This document shows, one piece after another, positions 44,202-57,267 of a DNA stretch of 64,000 nt. The position numbers and the translations under genes were made by a program. This DNA is from Sycobia sp. Sy_11. Taxonomy: Eukaryota > Arthropoda > Insecta > Hymenoptera > Epichrysomallidae. The stretch is from NCBI GenBank assembly GCA_018907035.1, contig JACCIC010000362.1, forward strand, positions 82,001 through 146,000, written 5' to 3'. Position 1 is the stretch's first letter; every line of letters begins with the position of its first letter. Below the pieces are notes generated by a model. It was not told the origin of the DNA. It ran no database searches and saw nothing but the letters and a program-made list of their open reading frames with translations.

Positions 44202-45482
44202 TAGGTACGCAAATACAAGGAGATGGGAGATAATAAGGATAAAATTTTGAACCTGATTACAAAGTTTTTGCAACTCGCAATCACGATAAAATAAGAAAAT
44301 TTTTTATATAGTTCATCACGTTTTCGCTTTTAAATAACGCTTTATTTATTTCAAGAATTTCTAGATGAGCTGATTTCTTACCTTTTTGAAGCTGTGTAAT
44401 AATAATTCTCAGCGATTTTGATTTTTGAAATCAAATGGAGCACAGAATTTGTATTCAATTTTACGTAAAAAATGAAATGAAGTGTAGTGAAGTTTGTAAA
44501 ATGTTAACATAGGCATATGGTGAGTCTGCAATGAGTAAAGCAAGGATTCACGAGTGGTAGAAGCTTTCCAAGATGGCCGCGAAAACGTTAAAGATGACGA
44601 ACAACCCGGACGCCCAAACACAGCAACAACCAATGAAAACGTGAAAAAAGTGAAAGAAATGGTTATGAATGATCGCCGAATCACAATCAAGGAAGTCGCT
44701 GGTGATGTTGGCAGATCAGTTTGCTCATGCCATAGAATTTTTTCGGGTGTTTTAGATATGAAACCAGTAGCAGCAAAATTTGTTCCAAAATTGTTGAATT
44801 TCGAACAAAAACAGCGGCGAATGGAACTTGCTTAGGAGTCACTAAATGAAATTAATAACGATGCAAAACTGCTAAAACGTGTTATAACAGATGACAAAAC
44901 ATGTCGTCCCAGTGGAGGCATTCTGGATTGACAAGACCGAAGAAGGCTTGACAAGTGCGGTCGAGTGTGAAGGTTATGCTCACGGTGTTCTTCGATTTTA
45001 ATAGCATAGTGTATCATGAGTTTTTGCCACAAGGTCAAACAATTATAAAGAGTACTATCTATAAGTTCAACGTCATTTGCGTGAAGCAATCCGAAAAAAA
45101 CGCCTAGATTTTTAGCAAAACAATTCATGGCTTTTGCACCACAATTATGCACCTGCTCACATTTCATTGCTTATTTGTGAATTTTTGACCAAAAACAAAA
45201 CTTTAACGATGCCTCAGCCTCCATATTCGCTAAAGATAAAGAGAATATCAAAAGTCCGTCGTTTTACAAGCGTAGATGACATTAGAAGCGAATCGCTGAC
45301 AGAGCTAAAAGCTATTACAAAGATCGAGTTTCAAAAGTGTTTCGAGGATTGGAAAAAGCGTTGGCACAAGTGCATTATATCTGAGGGGGATTACTTTGAA
45401 GGGGACAAAATAGATATTAATGAATAAATAAATATTTTGTTCATAAAACAAAAATTTTCGTTATTTTTTTAATACACCTCAT
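44200..45482 (+). mobile_element. Mariner with AAKFVPKLLN-type transposase, broken
   Basis: The transposase relic starts at ATG 44435 (MEHRICIQFYVKNEMKC) with a stop near 44510. It continues in a shifted frame at 44554-44835 (ENVKKVKEMV, ITIKEVAGDVG, VAAKFVPKLLNFEQKQ), then broken pieces (LLKRVITDDKTC, the first Asp region; VKVMLTVFFDF). At 45134 comes HHNYAPAHISLLI, in which the second catalytic Asp is Asn, and a degraded YSLKIKRI where the third should be. The C-terminus QKCFEDWKKRWHKCIISEGD is intact to TAA 45425. The 3' end (inverted: TGAGGTGTATTAAAAA) matches the copy at 12235. Dead. Confidence 0.85.
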
Positions 45483-46333
45483 ATACTATCAGAAAACTTG
45501 TTTGATGAAGCAGAATAGACTGAAGTAATCCGAAATCATCTTTCTGACAAATCATACGTATTTCTACATTGTGGATTTATGTCATTTTATTTTATTAGTA
45601 GTGATTCATTTGCAAATATAATTTGCGATTACACAGTATTATATTTTTATTAGAACAAATTAATGACAATGAAAATGTTGAAATTTACCGCACATATTGA
45701 AACTTACCTTATTTTTTATTTTTCAAAATTGTTAATAGAACAATAAGTGGCTCTAATTAAGGCGTGAGAAGCGGAATTATAAATAGTTTTTGGTACAGCG
45801 AAGAAAGCTGCTTTTCATCAGCTGCTATCGCAAAATTATAGTAGAAACTTCTAAGAGTAGTGGCAAGAACATCAGAAGAACAGCAGAGAGCATATTAACC
45901 AATACAACAGGAGAAGCCACCGATACTATAAAAATACCTAAAATCTCATTTCAAGTGTTTAGAAAGATTCAAATATATGAGAAAACTCCATAAATTGAAG
46001 GGTGTGGTGACCAGTGTTCGCTATCGAATTTAACTAAGCCACGGTAGTTAAAAAATGCATGGCACAAATTAAGCATGAGAAAAAATCTTATACTTCAAAT
46101 AACGACATTTTTATTTTTGCTTAGTTACACGTATTTATCTTATTTATATTGTTTAATTATTTAGTTTATTTATATTGTTTATTTATTTTATTTATTTATT
46201 TCTTTTTAGGTTATGTCTTTGTTTGATTTTATTTTAATTGATTATTTCATTAATTTCTAATTTAATTTTTTCTCTATTTATTTCTTTATATATTAAATTA
46301 TTCATTTATATATTTAATTTTCTTTAATTTCAG

Positions 46334-46491
46334 TTCCAGATTATCAATACTGGCCAAATTTATTGCCGAGACCACCTAAAAGAATCAAGGACGGATCAAA
46401 ATCTCTCCTACAATGCAGTAGAAGTAGTAACAGCAACAGCAGCAAAGTCAGTATCAATCATACAGAATTTGAGGTGGAGGAACGAGAGTAG
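46334..46491 (+). CDS. Candidate terminal coding exon of a host gene
   Basis: A strong acceptor (pyrimidine-rich TTTAATTTTCTTTAATTTCAG, 46313-46333) is followed by 51 open codons starting at CCA 46336 (PDYQYWPNLLPRPPKRIKDG; later SSNSNSSKVSINHTE) and a stop TAG 46489-46491. An AATAAATATAATAG poly(A)-like site lies near 46545. Residue use looks protein-like and there is no transposon motif. Splice phase would be 1. No partner exon is identified; the open frame at 45790-45993 is too weak. I do not recognise the family. Chance or an element-derived exon cannot be excluded. Confidence 0.35.
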
Positions 46492-46499
46492 TATCGAGA

Positions 46500-47425
46500 C
46501 AAAACACGATCTCTTCGACAGATTCTTAGTGATTCAATTATTAAAAAATAAATATAATAGAATAAGGAAAATAAGATATATAGTAATTATGTAAGGAAAA
46601 TATAATATTATATAAAAATTGTTTTTGAATAATTCTAAACACTAAAAGTAGATAAATCACATTTGAATAAATACTGAATAAGGGCAATCCATCTGTTGCC
46701 GAAACGTTGTAAATTTGAAATAAAATGTTTTACTCATTTCTCATCGAAAAGATAAGAATTTAATATACATTACATCACATGACATTACATTGCACACCTA
46801 AAAAATTAATAGAAATATAAAAGTAATAAATTTATCACTTATTAACTAATTATCTACTAATTATTTTATATATCGAAATACTATTAGAAAAACTATTTAA
46901 AATAATTTTCACAATTTAATTGATTAAACTTTGAAATAAGATTAATTTATTCTTGTATTTTTTAATGAATATGTATTTTTTATAATATAGATTTTTTATA
47001 TTTCTAAACAATTTATTCAGAAATTATCCTGCTGTTCTTTATCCAATTTCGTCATACCCATAGTTTTAACTCTAATAATTTAGCAGCGATGTACGTATAT
47101 CAAGACCTTTGGCATCACACATATAGGTTTTCTACATAAACTATGATTATTACAGTGCACAGTTTAACATTCACTTTGTCTTAATTTGCGTAAAGAAGAG
47201 CTCCTTAATATCGGTTATAATTCTGGAGTTAAAGAACAAAGCATTAATAAATAATGAATCAAGTATGAAAATGCATGAAAAAATAGCAAAAACGTATCAA
47301 AAAGTATAAAAAAATATGAGAAAAATAAGAAAATATTTTTTATTGTATTAAAGACATATGTAACGTACAATGAATTCCAAAAAGTATGAAAAGCAGTTAC
47401 AAGGATAGTCCATTATATTGGGGTC
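46500..47425. other. No gene seen; AT-rich
   Basis: Possible 3' UTR of the candidate exon at its left, otherwise ordinary AT-rich spacer. Confidence 0.4.
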
Positions 47426-47428
47426 ATG

Positions 47429-48550
47429 AATACGAGGGCGGTCTCAGAAGTACCTGGGCTGACCTAGAGGTGGCGGTAGCTGCTCAAAAAATATTATTGT
47501 TTTAGAAAATATACAATCTATAAAGCATGTGTCTTAAGTTTAAAGACGCCATGATGTTTATTATTTGTTTAACAGCAATCAATAGTGAACGTTTTCAGTG
47601 AATTTGTAAACATGGAAAAAATTGGTCATCGTTATGTGATATAATACTTTTATTTGAAAGGTCTCAGCCCATCCAATATAAAAGCTGAACTAGACTTTGC
47701 CCTGTATGAGACTGCTCCTTCGTTTGCAACAGTAAAATATTGGGTAACAGAGTTTTCACGAGGCCGTACGAGCTGCCAAGACGAGCATCGCAGTAGTTGA
47801 CCAAACGAGGTGACGGTTCCAGCAATATTGAAGAAAACCCACAAAGCGGTACTGGATGATCGTCGGCTGCAAGTGCGCGAGGTAGCATATATGGTAGGCA
47901 TTTCAAAAAGTGCGATACATCGCATATTAACTGATAATTTGTAGATAACAAAGCTGTTCGCAAGATGGGTGACGCGTTTGCTCACAATGGAACAAAAGCA
48001 GCGTCGAGAAGATGTTTCATTTGAGTATTTGGCAATGTTTCGCAAAAATAAAGCCAAATTTTTGCGCCGTTTTATAACCATGGATGGAAAATGGCTCCAC
48101 AACTTCACCCACGAAACAAAAGAACAATCAAAACAATGAACTCAAAAAGAAGAACCGGCTTGAAGGAAGGCAAAGACCGTTCCATCTGCAGGCAAGGTTA
48201 TGGCGTCGGTTTTTTGGGATGCGTGTGCAATAATTTTCATTGACTATCTTGAAAAAGGAAAAACTATCAACGGTGAATATTATATGAACTTATCGCAACG
48301 TTTGACCAAAAAAATCAACCGAAAACGGCCTCATTTGGCTAAGAAGAAGGCGTTGTTCCATTAAGACAATGCACCAGCTAACATATCCGTCATTGCAATC
48401 GCCAAAATTAATGAATTAAAATTCGAATTGCTACCTCATGGACTCTATTCGCCAGATTTAGCTCCCTCCGATTATTTTCTGTTCACAGAAATTAAAAAAT
48501 GGCTCGCTTATCAAAGGTTGGGCCAAGTACTTCTGAGACCACCCTCGTAC
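47429..48550 (+). mobile_element. Mariner with both ends and a C-terminal deletion
   Basis: Left end ACGAGGGCGGTCTCAGAAGT and, inverted at the right, ACGAGGGTGGTCTCAGAAGT, flanked by TA. The transposase starts at ATG 47612 (MEKIGHRYVI), stops in frame at once, and carries further stops. Blocks: GLSPSNIKAELDFAL, DDRRLQVREVAYMVGISKS, RWVTRLLTMEQKQRRED, a first-Asp region FITMDGKW, GKVMASVFWDACAIIFIDYL, LFH*DNAPANIS, YSPDLAPSDYFLF. After KKWLAYQR the coding sequence jumps straight into the 3' terminal repeat, so ~60 residues are deleted. The same lineage as the 5152-5812 relic. Confidence 0.9.
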
Positions 48551-48654
48551 GACTCAAACAAAATCATTGAGATATCTCTAATTACTTCATCGATGACTCC
48601 TGCACATTTGTAACACTCAACATTATTTAAAAATAATGTATAACTAAAATAAAC

Positions 48655-49060
48655 TCAAGGTGCTGATTCCGACGGCAAGTAGCATTCTGTATTAGGTAAA
48701 AATACAATGTGTGCTCCGTCTACCCGCCGGCGGCGTTCTCGTTGCATGTTCCCCGACGTATATATAGTATATGCGCTTTCCCCGTGTTCCGCTCCCTGCC
48801 GTGTTCTTCCGTATAATTCGTAATAGAACACGTATATATATAGAAAAGCCGTCGCAATTAGAGTATATTCTAGGGTGTATAAGGGTCCGTCGGTTTTGTA
48901 CATAATGCAATAAGAGTTTAATAATAAATGTGTTCGAAACGATCTATTTCGTGTTCTCGTTATATGTATTTATTTCTTCTCCATTTCCCGTTTCTTTGAG
49001 CAACCGCCGACGGATTGCGATGCCACTTTACACTTAGAAACGTTTACGTGCTAACATATA
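48655..49060. other. Promoter-like or LTR-like segment
   Basis: Contains TATATATAG motifs, a GC-richer block and AATAATAAATG near 48930 followed by a CGTTATATG stretch, an arrangement seen in LTRs. No PBS, PPT or paired copy was found, so this is weak. Confidence 0.2.
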
Positions 49061-49067
49061 GGTTCCA

Positions 49068-49070
<3 letters not shown>

Positions 49071-49114
<44 letters not shown>

Positions 49115-49805
49115 GATGCGGTAACATTCTTTAAAAAAAATTTAAATTGTTTTTCGCGCACACAAACAAAATTTCAGCTTCCACTCACCTGGAGATGAAG
49201 GTAGTCGACCTGTAAATGATGCAACGATGCATGCAGGAAAAAGAAGGAGAAGGGAAGAGGAAAAGAAAACACTGACCGAACAAATAAGTAACCCTGGCCA
49301 TCCGCATTATTGCCGATTCACAGTAGCTGCAATTTTATATACGCGAATCATCGCGCAATTTTCACGCTCGAAGCGTCCCGACACCGCGACTGCAGACGCG
49401 ACCGTTTGCCGAGGAATGCCAACCCAACGTGCAGACAGCTGGGGCGCGCAACGCGCACTCACGTCGTTGCTGATGGAGGGTCGGTGATAGTGACGGGCCC
49501 ATGGGTGGAAGGAAATGCGGCGACACCACCACAGGGATCCGAAGGTGCGGCATCGCCTTCGTCGGCCTCTTCTCCACTACCTACCGCGTCTCTACTCTCT
49601 CCTTTACTTTTGGCTCCTTTTTCTTCCTTTCATGCCTCTGTTTCTACCGTGCCTTCAGCTTATGCCTCGTCTCCCTCGCTCGAGTCTTCCTTGTATTTCT
49701 ACTCTCTTTCCTTCTGACACCCAAAATACTCTTCTTCTACGCACTACTCACTCTCTCTTCTTTTCTTCACTACACTCTGCCTCAGCGCTCCCTTTACTCT
49801 CTCTT

Positions 49806-49853
<48 letters not shown>

Positions 49854-49915
49854 TGACCCTTCAAACCCTCCTCTAAATGCATATTCGTAAGGAATAATAA
49901 AGACGCAGTGATTTA
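49071..49915 (-). repeat. (AT)n plus dispersed repeat, copy 1 (LTR-like)
   Basis: An (AT)n tract (49071-49111) is followed by TTGTGATGCGG, a CGCGCACACAAA block, a purine-rich block, a GC-rich block around a GACGGGCCC-like motif, and a (CT)n run at 49800-49850. The same succession follows the (AT)n at 61147-61207, diverged. Read on the minus strand it would end CCGCATCACA against (AT)n, which resembles an LTR end. Frames at 49310-49890 are low-complexity Ser/Leu. Confidence 0.45.
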
Positions 49916-50039
49916 CAATTAAGACAATATCTATTTACTCATATTAATACCAACCAGACGTACTGGCTCCGGGCGGGGTCCACGTCGTAGATCATTACGA
50001 TACGCACTTGTACATTTGAGATAATAAATTTTTATAACA

Positions 50040-52140
50040 GGGTGTGGTAGATATGTTAGGGATAAAGGGCTTCGACAAATTTTCAGTTGTCTTCAACTGG
50101 CTTACTACTGCATGGCACTGCATATACATACACGGCAATACGTACAAGGATTCGATAAAAAATTATGAACAAAAAGATTTGGCAACGTCGCATTTCGAAA
50201 ACGAGCAAAATTGACCATGCCAAGCATAATCAAGGATGCACAGTTTATTAGGGTATTTTATTATAGCTATTGAGAGGGTACAGTTTTTGTCCCTATCATG
50301 AACACTCTCTTCAAAATCCTAGACTAATTAGGTAACAAAAACTTTAGTATACGTCCAGTTTTTGTGACATTTACATCGATATATTTTTTTATTTTTTCAC
50401 CCAATATATTCTTTTTACCGTTTAATTAATTTAATTTTTTTGTTTTTGTGTGTGTGTATCTATAATTATCAACGATTAAAGTTGCTTTTTATTTTGAATT
50501 TTTTTTAATCAATAAGAATGCAGTAGTAATGGTCAATTTGCGAATAAAAGAAAAGAAGTATACAAGAAAAGGAAAGAAGAAACACATACCAGAATGAAAC
50601 AGATGAATGCAGTCAGAACTAAATGTGCAGAACGTTGCATAAAAAATAATTTGTTTTGTCAATCCTATTTTGTAAAAAGGTATTTATATTGTAGTTTAGA
50701 TTACTAGCAATATATTTATATAAAAAATTTCGAAGTTGTTTAAAAAAATGCACTGCTTCATTACACTATGCATGTGCGTGCGAATAGCAGGAGTAGTTGT
50801 ATATCAGTTACCACTGTAATATAATTACATAAGAATGCATTTTAATTTCAAGTACTTTAATATAGATACCTTTTTTGTAATGGAATTGCCTTTCGAACCT
50901 TATTTAATTATGATGTATTTTTTGTGTAACTGTTGTTTTACGCATAAGACCGAAGGAAATCTTACCGAAAAAGTCTCATTCTACAACAAAATGCTATCTG
51001 ATGGCTGTATACATCGTTCTGCCTTGTCACGTAGTGAGTCATTTCGCTGAGTAATTTGTCAAAAACCATAAAAACTATACTTTTCAGATCAAATTTATTC
51101 AAACACTGTTCGGTCGATTTTAATTTTTTTAACATAAATATTTTGCCTTTATCCTACAGTATAATAAATTAGTTTTTCAAACAAATGCGTCGAACAGTTT
51201 CTTTACTATGCACAGAAAACCTTCAAATTTCTCATTCAAATTCAAAATTAAATGTTAAAATCTATAAGAGTAATTTATCTTAGTATTTTAAAAAGTATTT
51301 TATCTTAGTGGTATTCTTCAGCTTATTGTATCAGGAGCATGGGTGGACAATGTAAGTAGCTCTCTTTATAAAAGGCCAATTTTGCTCACTTCGAAGGATT
51401 TTTACCGTAATTGTTCTTGCCCACGGACTTTGTGCCATTGCAAGATTTTCGTTATTATATGGAAAAGTGGAGTTGAACAATCGATATCGCGTTTGTCCTA
51501 TAGGGCGATTCTTCATTTACTTTGTAATTTGATTCCTTTCCCTTTTAAATAGTATTTTTAATTATACATTAAATCCTATGGAGATTTTTTCCTCTTTCCA
51601 TAATGCTGGTTAGAGCTGATGAAATCTGTAAAAGAAATTGGAGAAGAGTTAACAGAGTAGTTTTTAGGTCTGAAATACGTGCTCTCATTTTTCTACTGTC
51701 TTTTCTACATGGTGAATAACTATGTTGTCGATACGGTGAGGGAGATTGTTGCCTTGAAGAGTTGTAGTACTGGATATGTAGTTAAGGGTGGTGGTGATCG
51801 ATATCGATATGATAATAACGGAGTTGCATATCTTGGTAACGTGTTTCAGCACCATCTTATGCTCCTGTCTACTCCTTATGGAGATCTGCCCCGTGGTTAT
51901 GAACGGTGACTTTGAGTTTCTCGCCATGGGTCACAAATATCTGTTTTCTCATTTGTAAGTCTTTGTCTCATCTAAAATCGACAAAGATGTTTCAATTACT
52001 GTCACTTGTTTCGATGTTAGTTTTGGTTTTTCGTCATCTAGCGCCGTCAGCCTGGATCATCCACTGCTTCTTTCTGATGAGAGGCAAGCTGCCGTGTTCA
52101 CCATGAACTGTTCGAATGGGGCGGTTCCTTGTAACGGAGC
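50040..52140. other. No gene recognised
   Basis: AT-rich. The minus-strand frame at 51685-51927 and its upstream continuation look weakly protein-like but match nothing I know. Confidence 0.35.
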
Positions 52141-52149
52141 TAAAATTCT

Positions 52150-52560
52150 CTTTTCAACTCAATATGCTAACCTACTACTGTGTACAAATACAAGTGAGAC
52201 TTTATAACTTTTGAAATCTTTATTTATTCTTCTAAATCTAAACATTTTTCATACTCGTATTTCGGAATGGCCATCAGTTCCTTCGATTCGGCATTTATTT
52301 CTTCAATCGAATCAAAACCATGTCACCGAAGTGGTCTTTTGAATTTTCTGAATAGCCAGAAGTCACATGGTACTAAATCAGGCGAGTGCGGTAGTTGCAG
52401 AACAATAGTTGAATTTTTACCGAAGTGTTCACGGAAAATCAATGCAGTGTAAGTTGGTGCATTATCGTGATGCAAAAACCAAGTGTTATCTTTCCATAAA
52501 TCTGGTCTTTTGAGACTAATAGCTTCAAACACTCGAATAATATTCTTTATTAAAGCAGTA
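52150..52560 (-). pseudogene. Mariner transposase fragment
   Basis: Minus strand: LKRPDLWKDNTWFLHHDNAP, ALIFREHFGKN, SPDLVPCDFWLFRKFKRPLR, then EEINAESKELMAIPK and a broken C-terminus. The second and third catalytic Asp are present but with 33 residues between them, one short of DD34D, so a codon has been lost. The N-terminal half is absent. Confidence 0.8.
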
Positions 52561-53435
52561 TTCTACTTTAGACCCTCGAAAAAATGCTATTTTTGTGAAA
52601 ATTTTCTGAGAATGCTATTGAAGATACAGATGTAGGATTTGAAATGCTTAATAAATATACTCTTGAAGTTCATAAAAAAATTTTTTTCTATTTATTTTAC
52701 ACATTTTGTATACATGTAAAGTATGGTCAAAGTCAACACCTCAAAAAGTAGGTACCGTTGTCGTGGTTGTAAAATCTTGCCGACGGATGCTCTGAAACAA
52801 AAAAATCAAATAGTTGCATGTTCAGTATGACTCCGGAAACCAATCTAACTAGAATATTTTATGTACGTGCAAAATCAAAACAATAACGGCTAAAATGCGA
52901 AAGAAAAAAATAGTTTTTTTCCCGTCTTTTTTTCCAATAAAAATATAGTTAGAATTAAAATTTTAAGTTGATCATAGTTAGGTCGGTTCATACATACATA
53001 TAGAATATGTGTTCAAAATGTCATAAGGATCGGTTCAATAGTTTTCTAGTTTTCACGACCACGGTACTTGAAAAAATGTTCTTGTAAGTGAAAAATTCGT
53101 TTGGCCTATTTTCAGGCCCATAATTTCCATTATTTTCAAAAGTGGGCTGAATTCTTCATTAAAAATACAAGTAACTATGAGACATACAATTTTACCGATT
53201 TTTTTATACAATTTTACCGATTTTTGATACATGTGTTACGTCGCAATTAAATTAAAAAAAAAGAAAAAAAAAAGGTCGAAGCAGGTCGTAAGCCGAGCCA
53301 GGCCGATGCTATGATCTTTGATGTCGCGGCTCTGCGCGGCGAGGCAGAGTGTTAAAACCCATACGGAAAATAAAAATTTTCCATAAGATACCGCAGGGCA
53401 TCGCGGCGACGAGTTGCTTCACACTGCTTTTTCAG

Positions 53436-53617
53436 GTGAAGTTTCTGGCAAAGCTACTGATATTTCTGCCTGTACAATGCATCCTTATCTCTCCCACATA
53501 TTTTCGGACAAAGTCAACACATTAGAGAGGTTCCAACGAACTTTCTCTCATCTTTTGACTCTAAATAAGAAGCTACAAAATAAAATAGAATTCAAAAATG
53601 GTAAATATACAATTTAA
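53436..53617 (+). CDS. Possible exon or element fragment, unidentified
   Basis: CACTGCTTTTTCAG precedes an open stretch of 60 codons (GKATDISACTMHPYLS; ERFQRTFSHLLTLNKKLQ) ending at TAA. Could be a terminal exon or a piece of a THAP/P-type element; no catalytic motif is seen. Confidence 0.15.
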
Positions 53618-53739
53618 AATGTGTTTTATAAATGAATAATGTGTACCTTGAGAATAAATAAAAGGTTAACAAAAATATGAGTAAGAAATAACGTATATAC
53701 ACATTAAAAATGTATATTACATTTAATTAAAAATATATA

Positions 53740-53758
53740 TCTTTATATATATATATAT

Positions 53759-53801
<43 letters not shown>

Positions 53802-53980
53802 TGTCTGTGTGTGTGTGTGTGTGTGTATAAATGATAAAAATACACATGTGGTATATACATTTTTATAAACAAATCTAAATATTATATACGTATTTCTACA
53901 TTGATATATGCGTAGGTATGTAGTAAAATGGGCGTATTTATGTTGGACTTATATCTAAAATCTATAAATATATTACTATG

Positions 53981-54030
<50 letters not shown>
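53740..54030. repeat. (AT)n and (GT)n microsatellites
   Basis: (AT)n at 53745-53798, (GT)n at 53806-53826 and (AT)n at 53988-54016. Confidence 0.9.
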
Positions 54031-54031
<1 letters not shown>

Positions 54032-54459
54032 TATTATAAATAAGATATATAAAATAAATATGTACTGTAATTATCTGTCGGATGAATGAAATATGCACAA
54101 TATAATATATCATAATTATATATAAACATCATATAAAATTATAACTTGTTTCTCAAAGGCACATAACCTTCATGTTGCAAATATAAGTAGTACATATACT
54201 ATAAACGTATATAATATAAAAGTAATATTGATATACGATCCATAAAATATACAAACAAATATCATCTAAAACATGAACAATCATCGAATTGCAGTAGGTA
54301 GAAACAACTGTACCATTAATAAAATAATTATACGAATGCACGACTAAATAAATGTACATAACAGAAAAATTGTGTTAAAAAAAGGTATACAAATATAAGA
54401 ATTGTTATAATATTATAAACTTAAAATGTAAGTTTTTAATACTCCTCATGCCATCGTTG

Positions 54460-54777
54460 AGAGAATGAGAGAGATAACATTCTTATCGGTCGACCACTTG
54501 CAGCGGGAAATACAAGCCCCCAAATTTTACGGGCCAATCACAGGAGTGGAAACTCCGAACAATAGAGGATATCCACGCTTCTCCTATAAAAGAGCAGGTT
54601 TCCATGGTCACCGTCTACTCCTACGTCTACTTCTACTCGATTTTCACAACCTGCGTTACTTTTCCACATCACTGTTTACTCTACGCTCCACACTCTTCAC
54701 TCCATTCCTCTCGTCCAACTCCACGTACGATTCCACCAATGACAACAACAGCAAAAGCAGCAGCCAGGAAGAACAGC

Positions 54778-54823
<46 letters not shown>

Positions 54824-54890
54824 AGTGGGTTAGGGATATCTGCGCCAATAAAAAAAATAAAGTGATTAAAAAAAAATAATAACGATCAAT
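54460..54890 (+). promoter_or_regulatory. TATA-containing, LTR-like promoter segment
   Basis: CTATAAAAGAGCAGG near 54590 is a good TATA box. A (CT)n run (54782-54823) and AATAAAAAAAATAAAG (54848) follow within 260 bp, the order expected of U3-R in an LTR. Ends were not found. Confidence 0.3.
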
Positions 54891-54922
54891 TTTTCGGAAA
54901 TTCATTTTCCTCGCTCTATCTT

Positions 54923-55150
54923 TCACAAATTAGACCTTACCGAGGAAGTGATGGAGTCCCCTTGCAAAAGGCTGGGACTATACAAATCCCAAATCCTTTC
55001 CACTACATTTCTATAATCTTTACTAACAATAGGGAAATAGTTAGATTGGAAGGCTAAGGCGGATAAGGACGTCATCTTGTAATAGAAGGAGCCCATATCC
55101 ACCAGAAGTTCCTTGGCCTCCTATTGATATTCAAGAAGGCTAGGTTTTCT
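54923..55150 (-). pseudogene. Coding remnant of an unidentified element
   Basis: The minus strand is open for ~62 codons after a TAG: EAKELLVDMGSFYYKMTSLS, QSNYFPIVSKDYRNVVERIW, DLYSP and ITSSVRSNL, ending at TGA 54923. Composition is clearly protein-like and helical, with no Met start, so it is a fragment. It may come from a gag or accessory ORF of an LTR element. Not identified. Confidence 0.35.
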
Positions 55151-55827
55151 TCTTCCTCCCTTATATATTTTTATTATATATATATAAATATTACATCAGG
55201 GCACGAGGGTGAAGAACTAGTGGAGGCAAGTCCAGGCTCAAAAGCCAAGTCCTGATGAGGCATACATGTATATATCTATAGTAACATGTATTGGTTACCT
55301 TACCCTATACCTGTTAATTACTACAACAAATAGGAAAAAAAGAGGAAAAAAGGGAAAAAGAGTGAGAAAGAACGAGAATAAATTCTAAATTTATTATAGC
55401 TAATTTATAGTTAATCTATAGTTGAGAAATAATTAACAGATATAGTTTTTGAATAGATTAGAAATTGGTGGTGCAGTTGAAAAAATAGCAATTAGAGATA
55501 TTGATAAATACCTTTGAAAAGTAAAAAAATACAAGATTTCTATTGTTTTACCCAGTGGAAGTAAATTTTCGTAGAAGTTTCTACGAAATGATTAAAAAGA
55601 TTAGTAAACCGACCGGTGATTAGTACGTCCATTAGTACGGACGGAATCCAGGATTGCAGTGATTGACCATCATTGGGTTGTAATTTTCAAGCGTCGTTCA
55701 ATAAGGTTGGTGAATTTTTCTTTGATATTTATATCTTCGGGTTCTATTAAATCATAGCTTTTCTTTGCTGATTTCAATTATTATATTTATTAGAAAATCA
55801 AAGAGAGACAGAGAGACACAGACATAG

Positions 55828-56357
55828 AATATAAATTATAAGAGTAACAAGCGCTTACACAGCTTTCTGTAGTAGTTCCTCTTGATCTTTGTAAGGTGGC
55901 GCCCTTGTTACTTTGTCTCTCTGGTATACTTATAAATTTTTCTCTCTCACATCCTGTGTGAACAGAATCGTGCATTAACATATCGCGGGTGCATATTAGA
56001 TGGAGGTATTATATTATTTTTAATAATTTTATATAATTTAATAAATCTAAAATTTCTTTTTTTATTTAACTAAATAGATTTTCTTTTTATTTTTTATTAG
56101 TAATAGAAAATATAAAAATATTTCCCCCTGTACCTGATAATTAACCCGTCCTTTGCTGGATTATTCATAATCTATTAATCTATATATTATTATTTAAATA
56201 AATTCCAGGATAAAAAGCTAAATCTGAGGCAGAAATATCCGTAAAGAACCTACGGTCCAAATAAATTGTATTAAACAATTTAATCCGTTCGGGATTCTTT
56301 ACACCTCTGTTAATGGGTACTTCTACCGGGTGTTTCTTAAATAAGTACCCCGTTACA
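55828..56357 (+). repeat. 5' LTR of element D
   Basis: Ends GTACCCCGTTACA. GGGTAC/GTACCC (56322/56345 region) forms a stem just before the end, as in LTRs A-C. AT-rich middle. Confidence 0.9.
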
Positions 56358-56361
56358 GAAA

Positions 56362-56376
56362 TGGCGCTTAACGTGC
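56362..56376 (+). promoter_or_regulatory. Primer binding site of element D
   Basis: TGGCGCTTAACGTGC, four bases after the LTR end. Confidence 0.6.
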
Positions 56377-57267
56377 TTTAGACATTTTAGAGGAAATCGT
56401 TTTTTTTTCTCTCTTTTCTCTCTCTGTTATACAGTTTTTTCGTCAAAACACTTGGCGAACGTAAATACACCAATTTTGAACCCACGAGGGAAAAATTTTC
56501 TTTTATATTTTTAAAGAAATTTTTTTTTCTTATTAATAAGAAAGAAAATTTTTTTTCCCCTCCTTCCTCAGACTGCCTTTAAGGACGTTATTAAAAGATA
56601 AAATTTTTTTTATATTAGGATCTCTTTTATTATATCAGGATATAAAAGGTCTACCCTCATTACCACATTAGGTCGTTAACGACCAGGTGTTGCACCCGTA
56701 GACTGCAGAAAGCTAAGGAAATAAAAATAGTTTTAATTTTTTTTTGTTGAAACTCTTAAGCAGAGCCTGAGCCTATTTTCATCTTGTAAAAGTGGAATAG
56801 GCAAAAGTGTTGTTTCTTCCTGGGCTTAAAATATATTTTGTAATTATCATATTCGCTTTTGATTTTATTTATTTCATAACTTTTTGGTTAATTGTTATTT
56901 ATTCTATTTGATCAGATTAATAATATATCAAATATTAGCAATTAATATCTTTCAAGCGAGGGAGATATCAGTTCCTACTAATAATAAACAAATACAATAA
57001 AATCAAAGCCCAGGATAACACCTCAGGCTTGCCATATAAGGAAGTAAAGTTAATATAAAATTTCCCCAGAGAGTGAGGCATCTCACTAACACTGAGGAGC
57101 TCAACTTGTGTTAAGTAAGGAATATTTTATATTGAATTCTTATTTTTCTTTAGATTATAGGTCGCACGCGTTTTTTTAGTAGGTCCCTCTCTAAAAAGAA
57201 AAGAAACACATTTTGAGTTATCCTCCGCATTTGTCACTGTAAGTAGGTATCTCGCTTTTTCTACAAC

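Noticed and set aside
49310..49890. Overlapping 113-135-codon plus-strand frames
   Set aside because: CT-repeat-driven Ser/Leu sequences in three frames with no domain and no agreement with the related copy at 61.2-62 kb.
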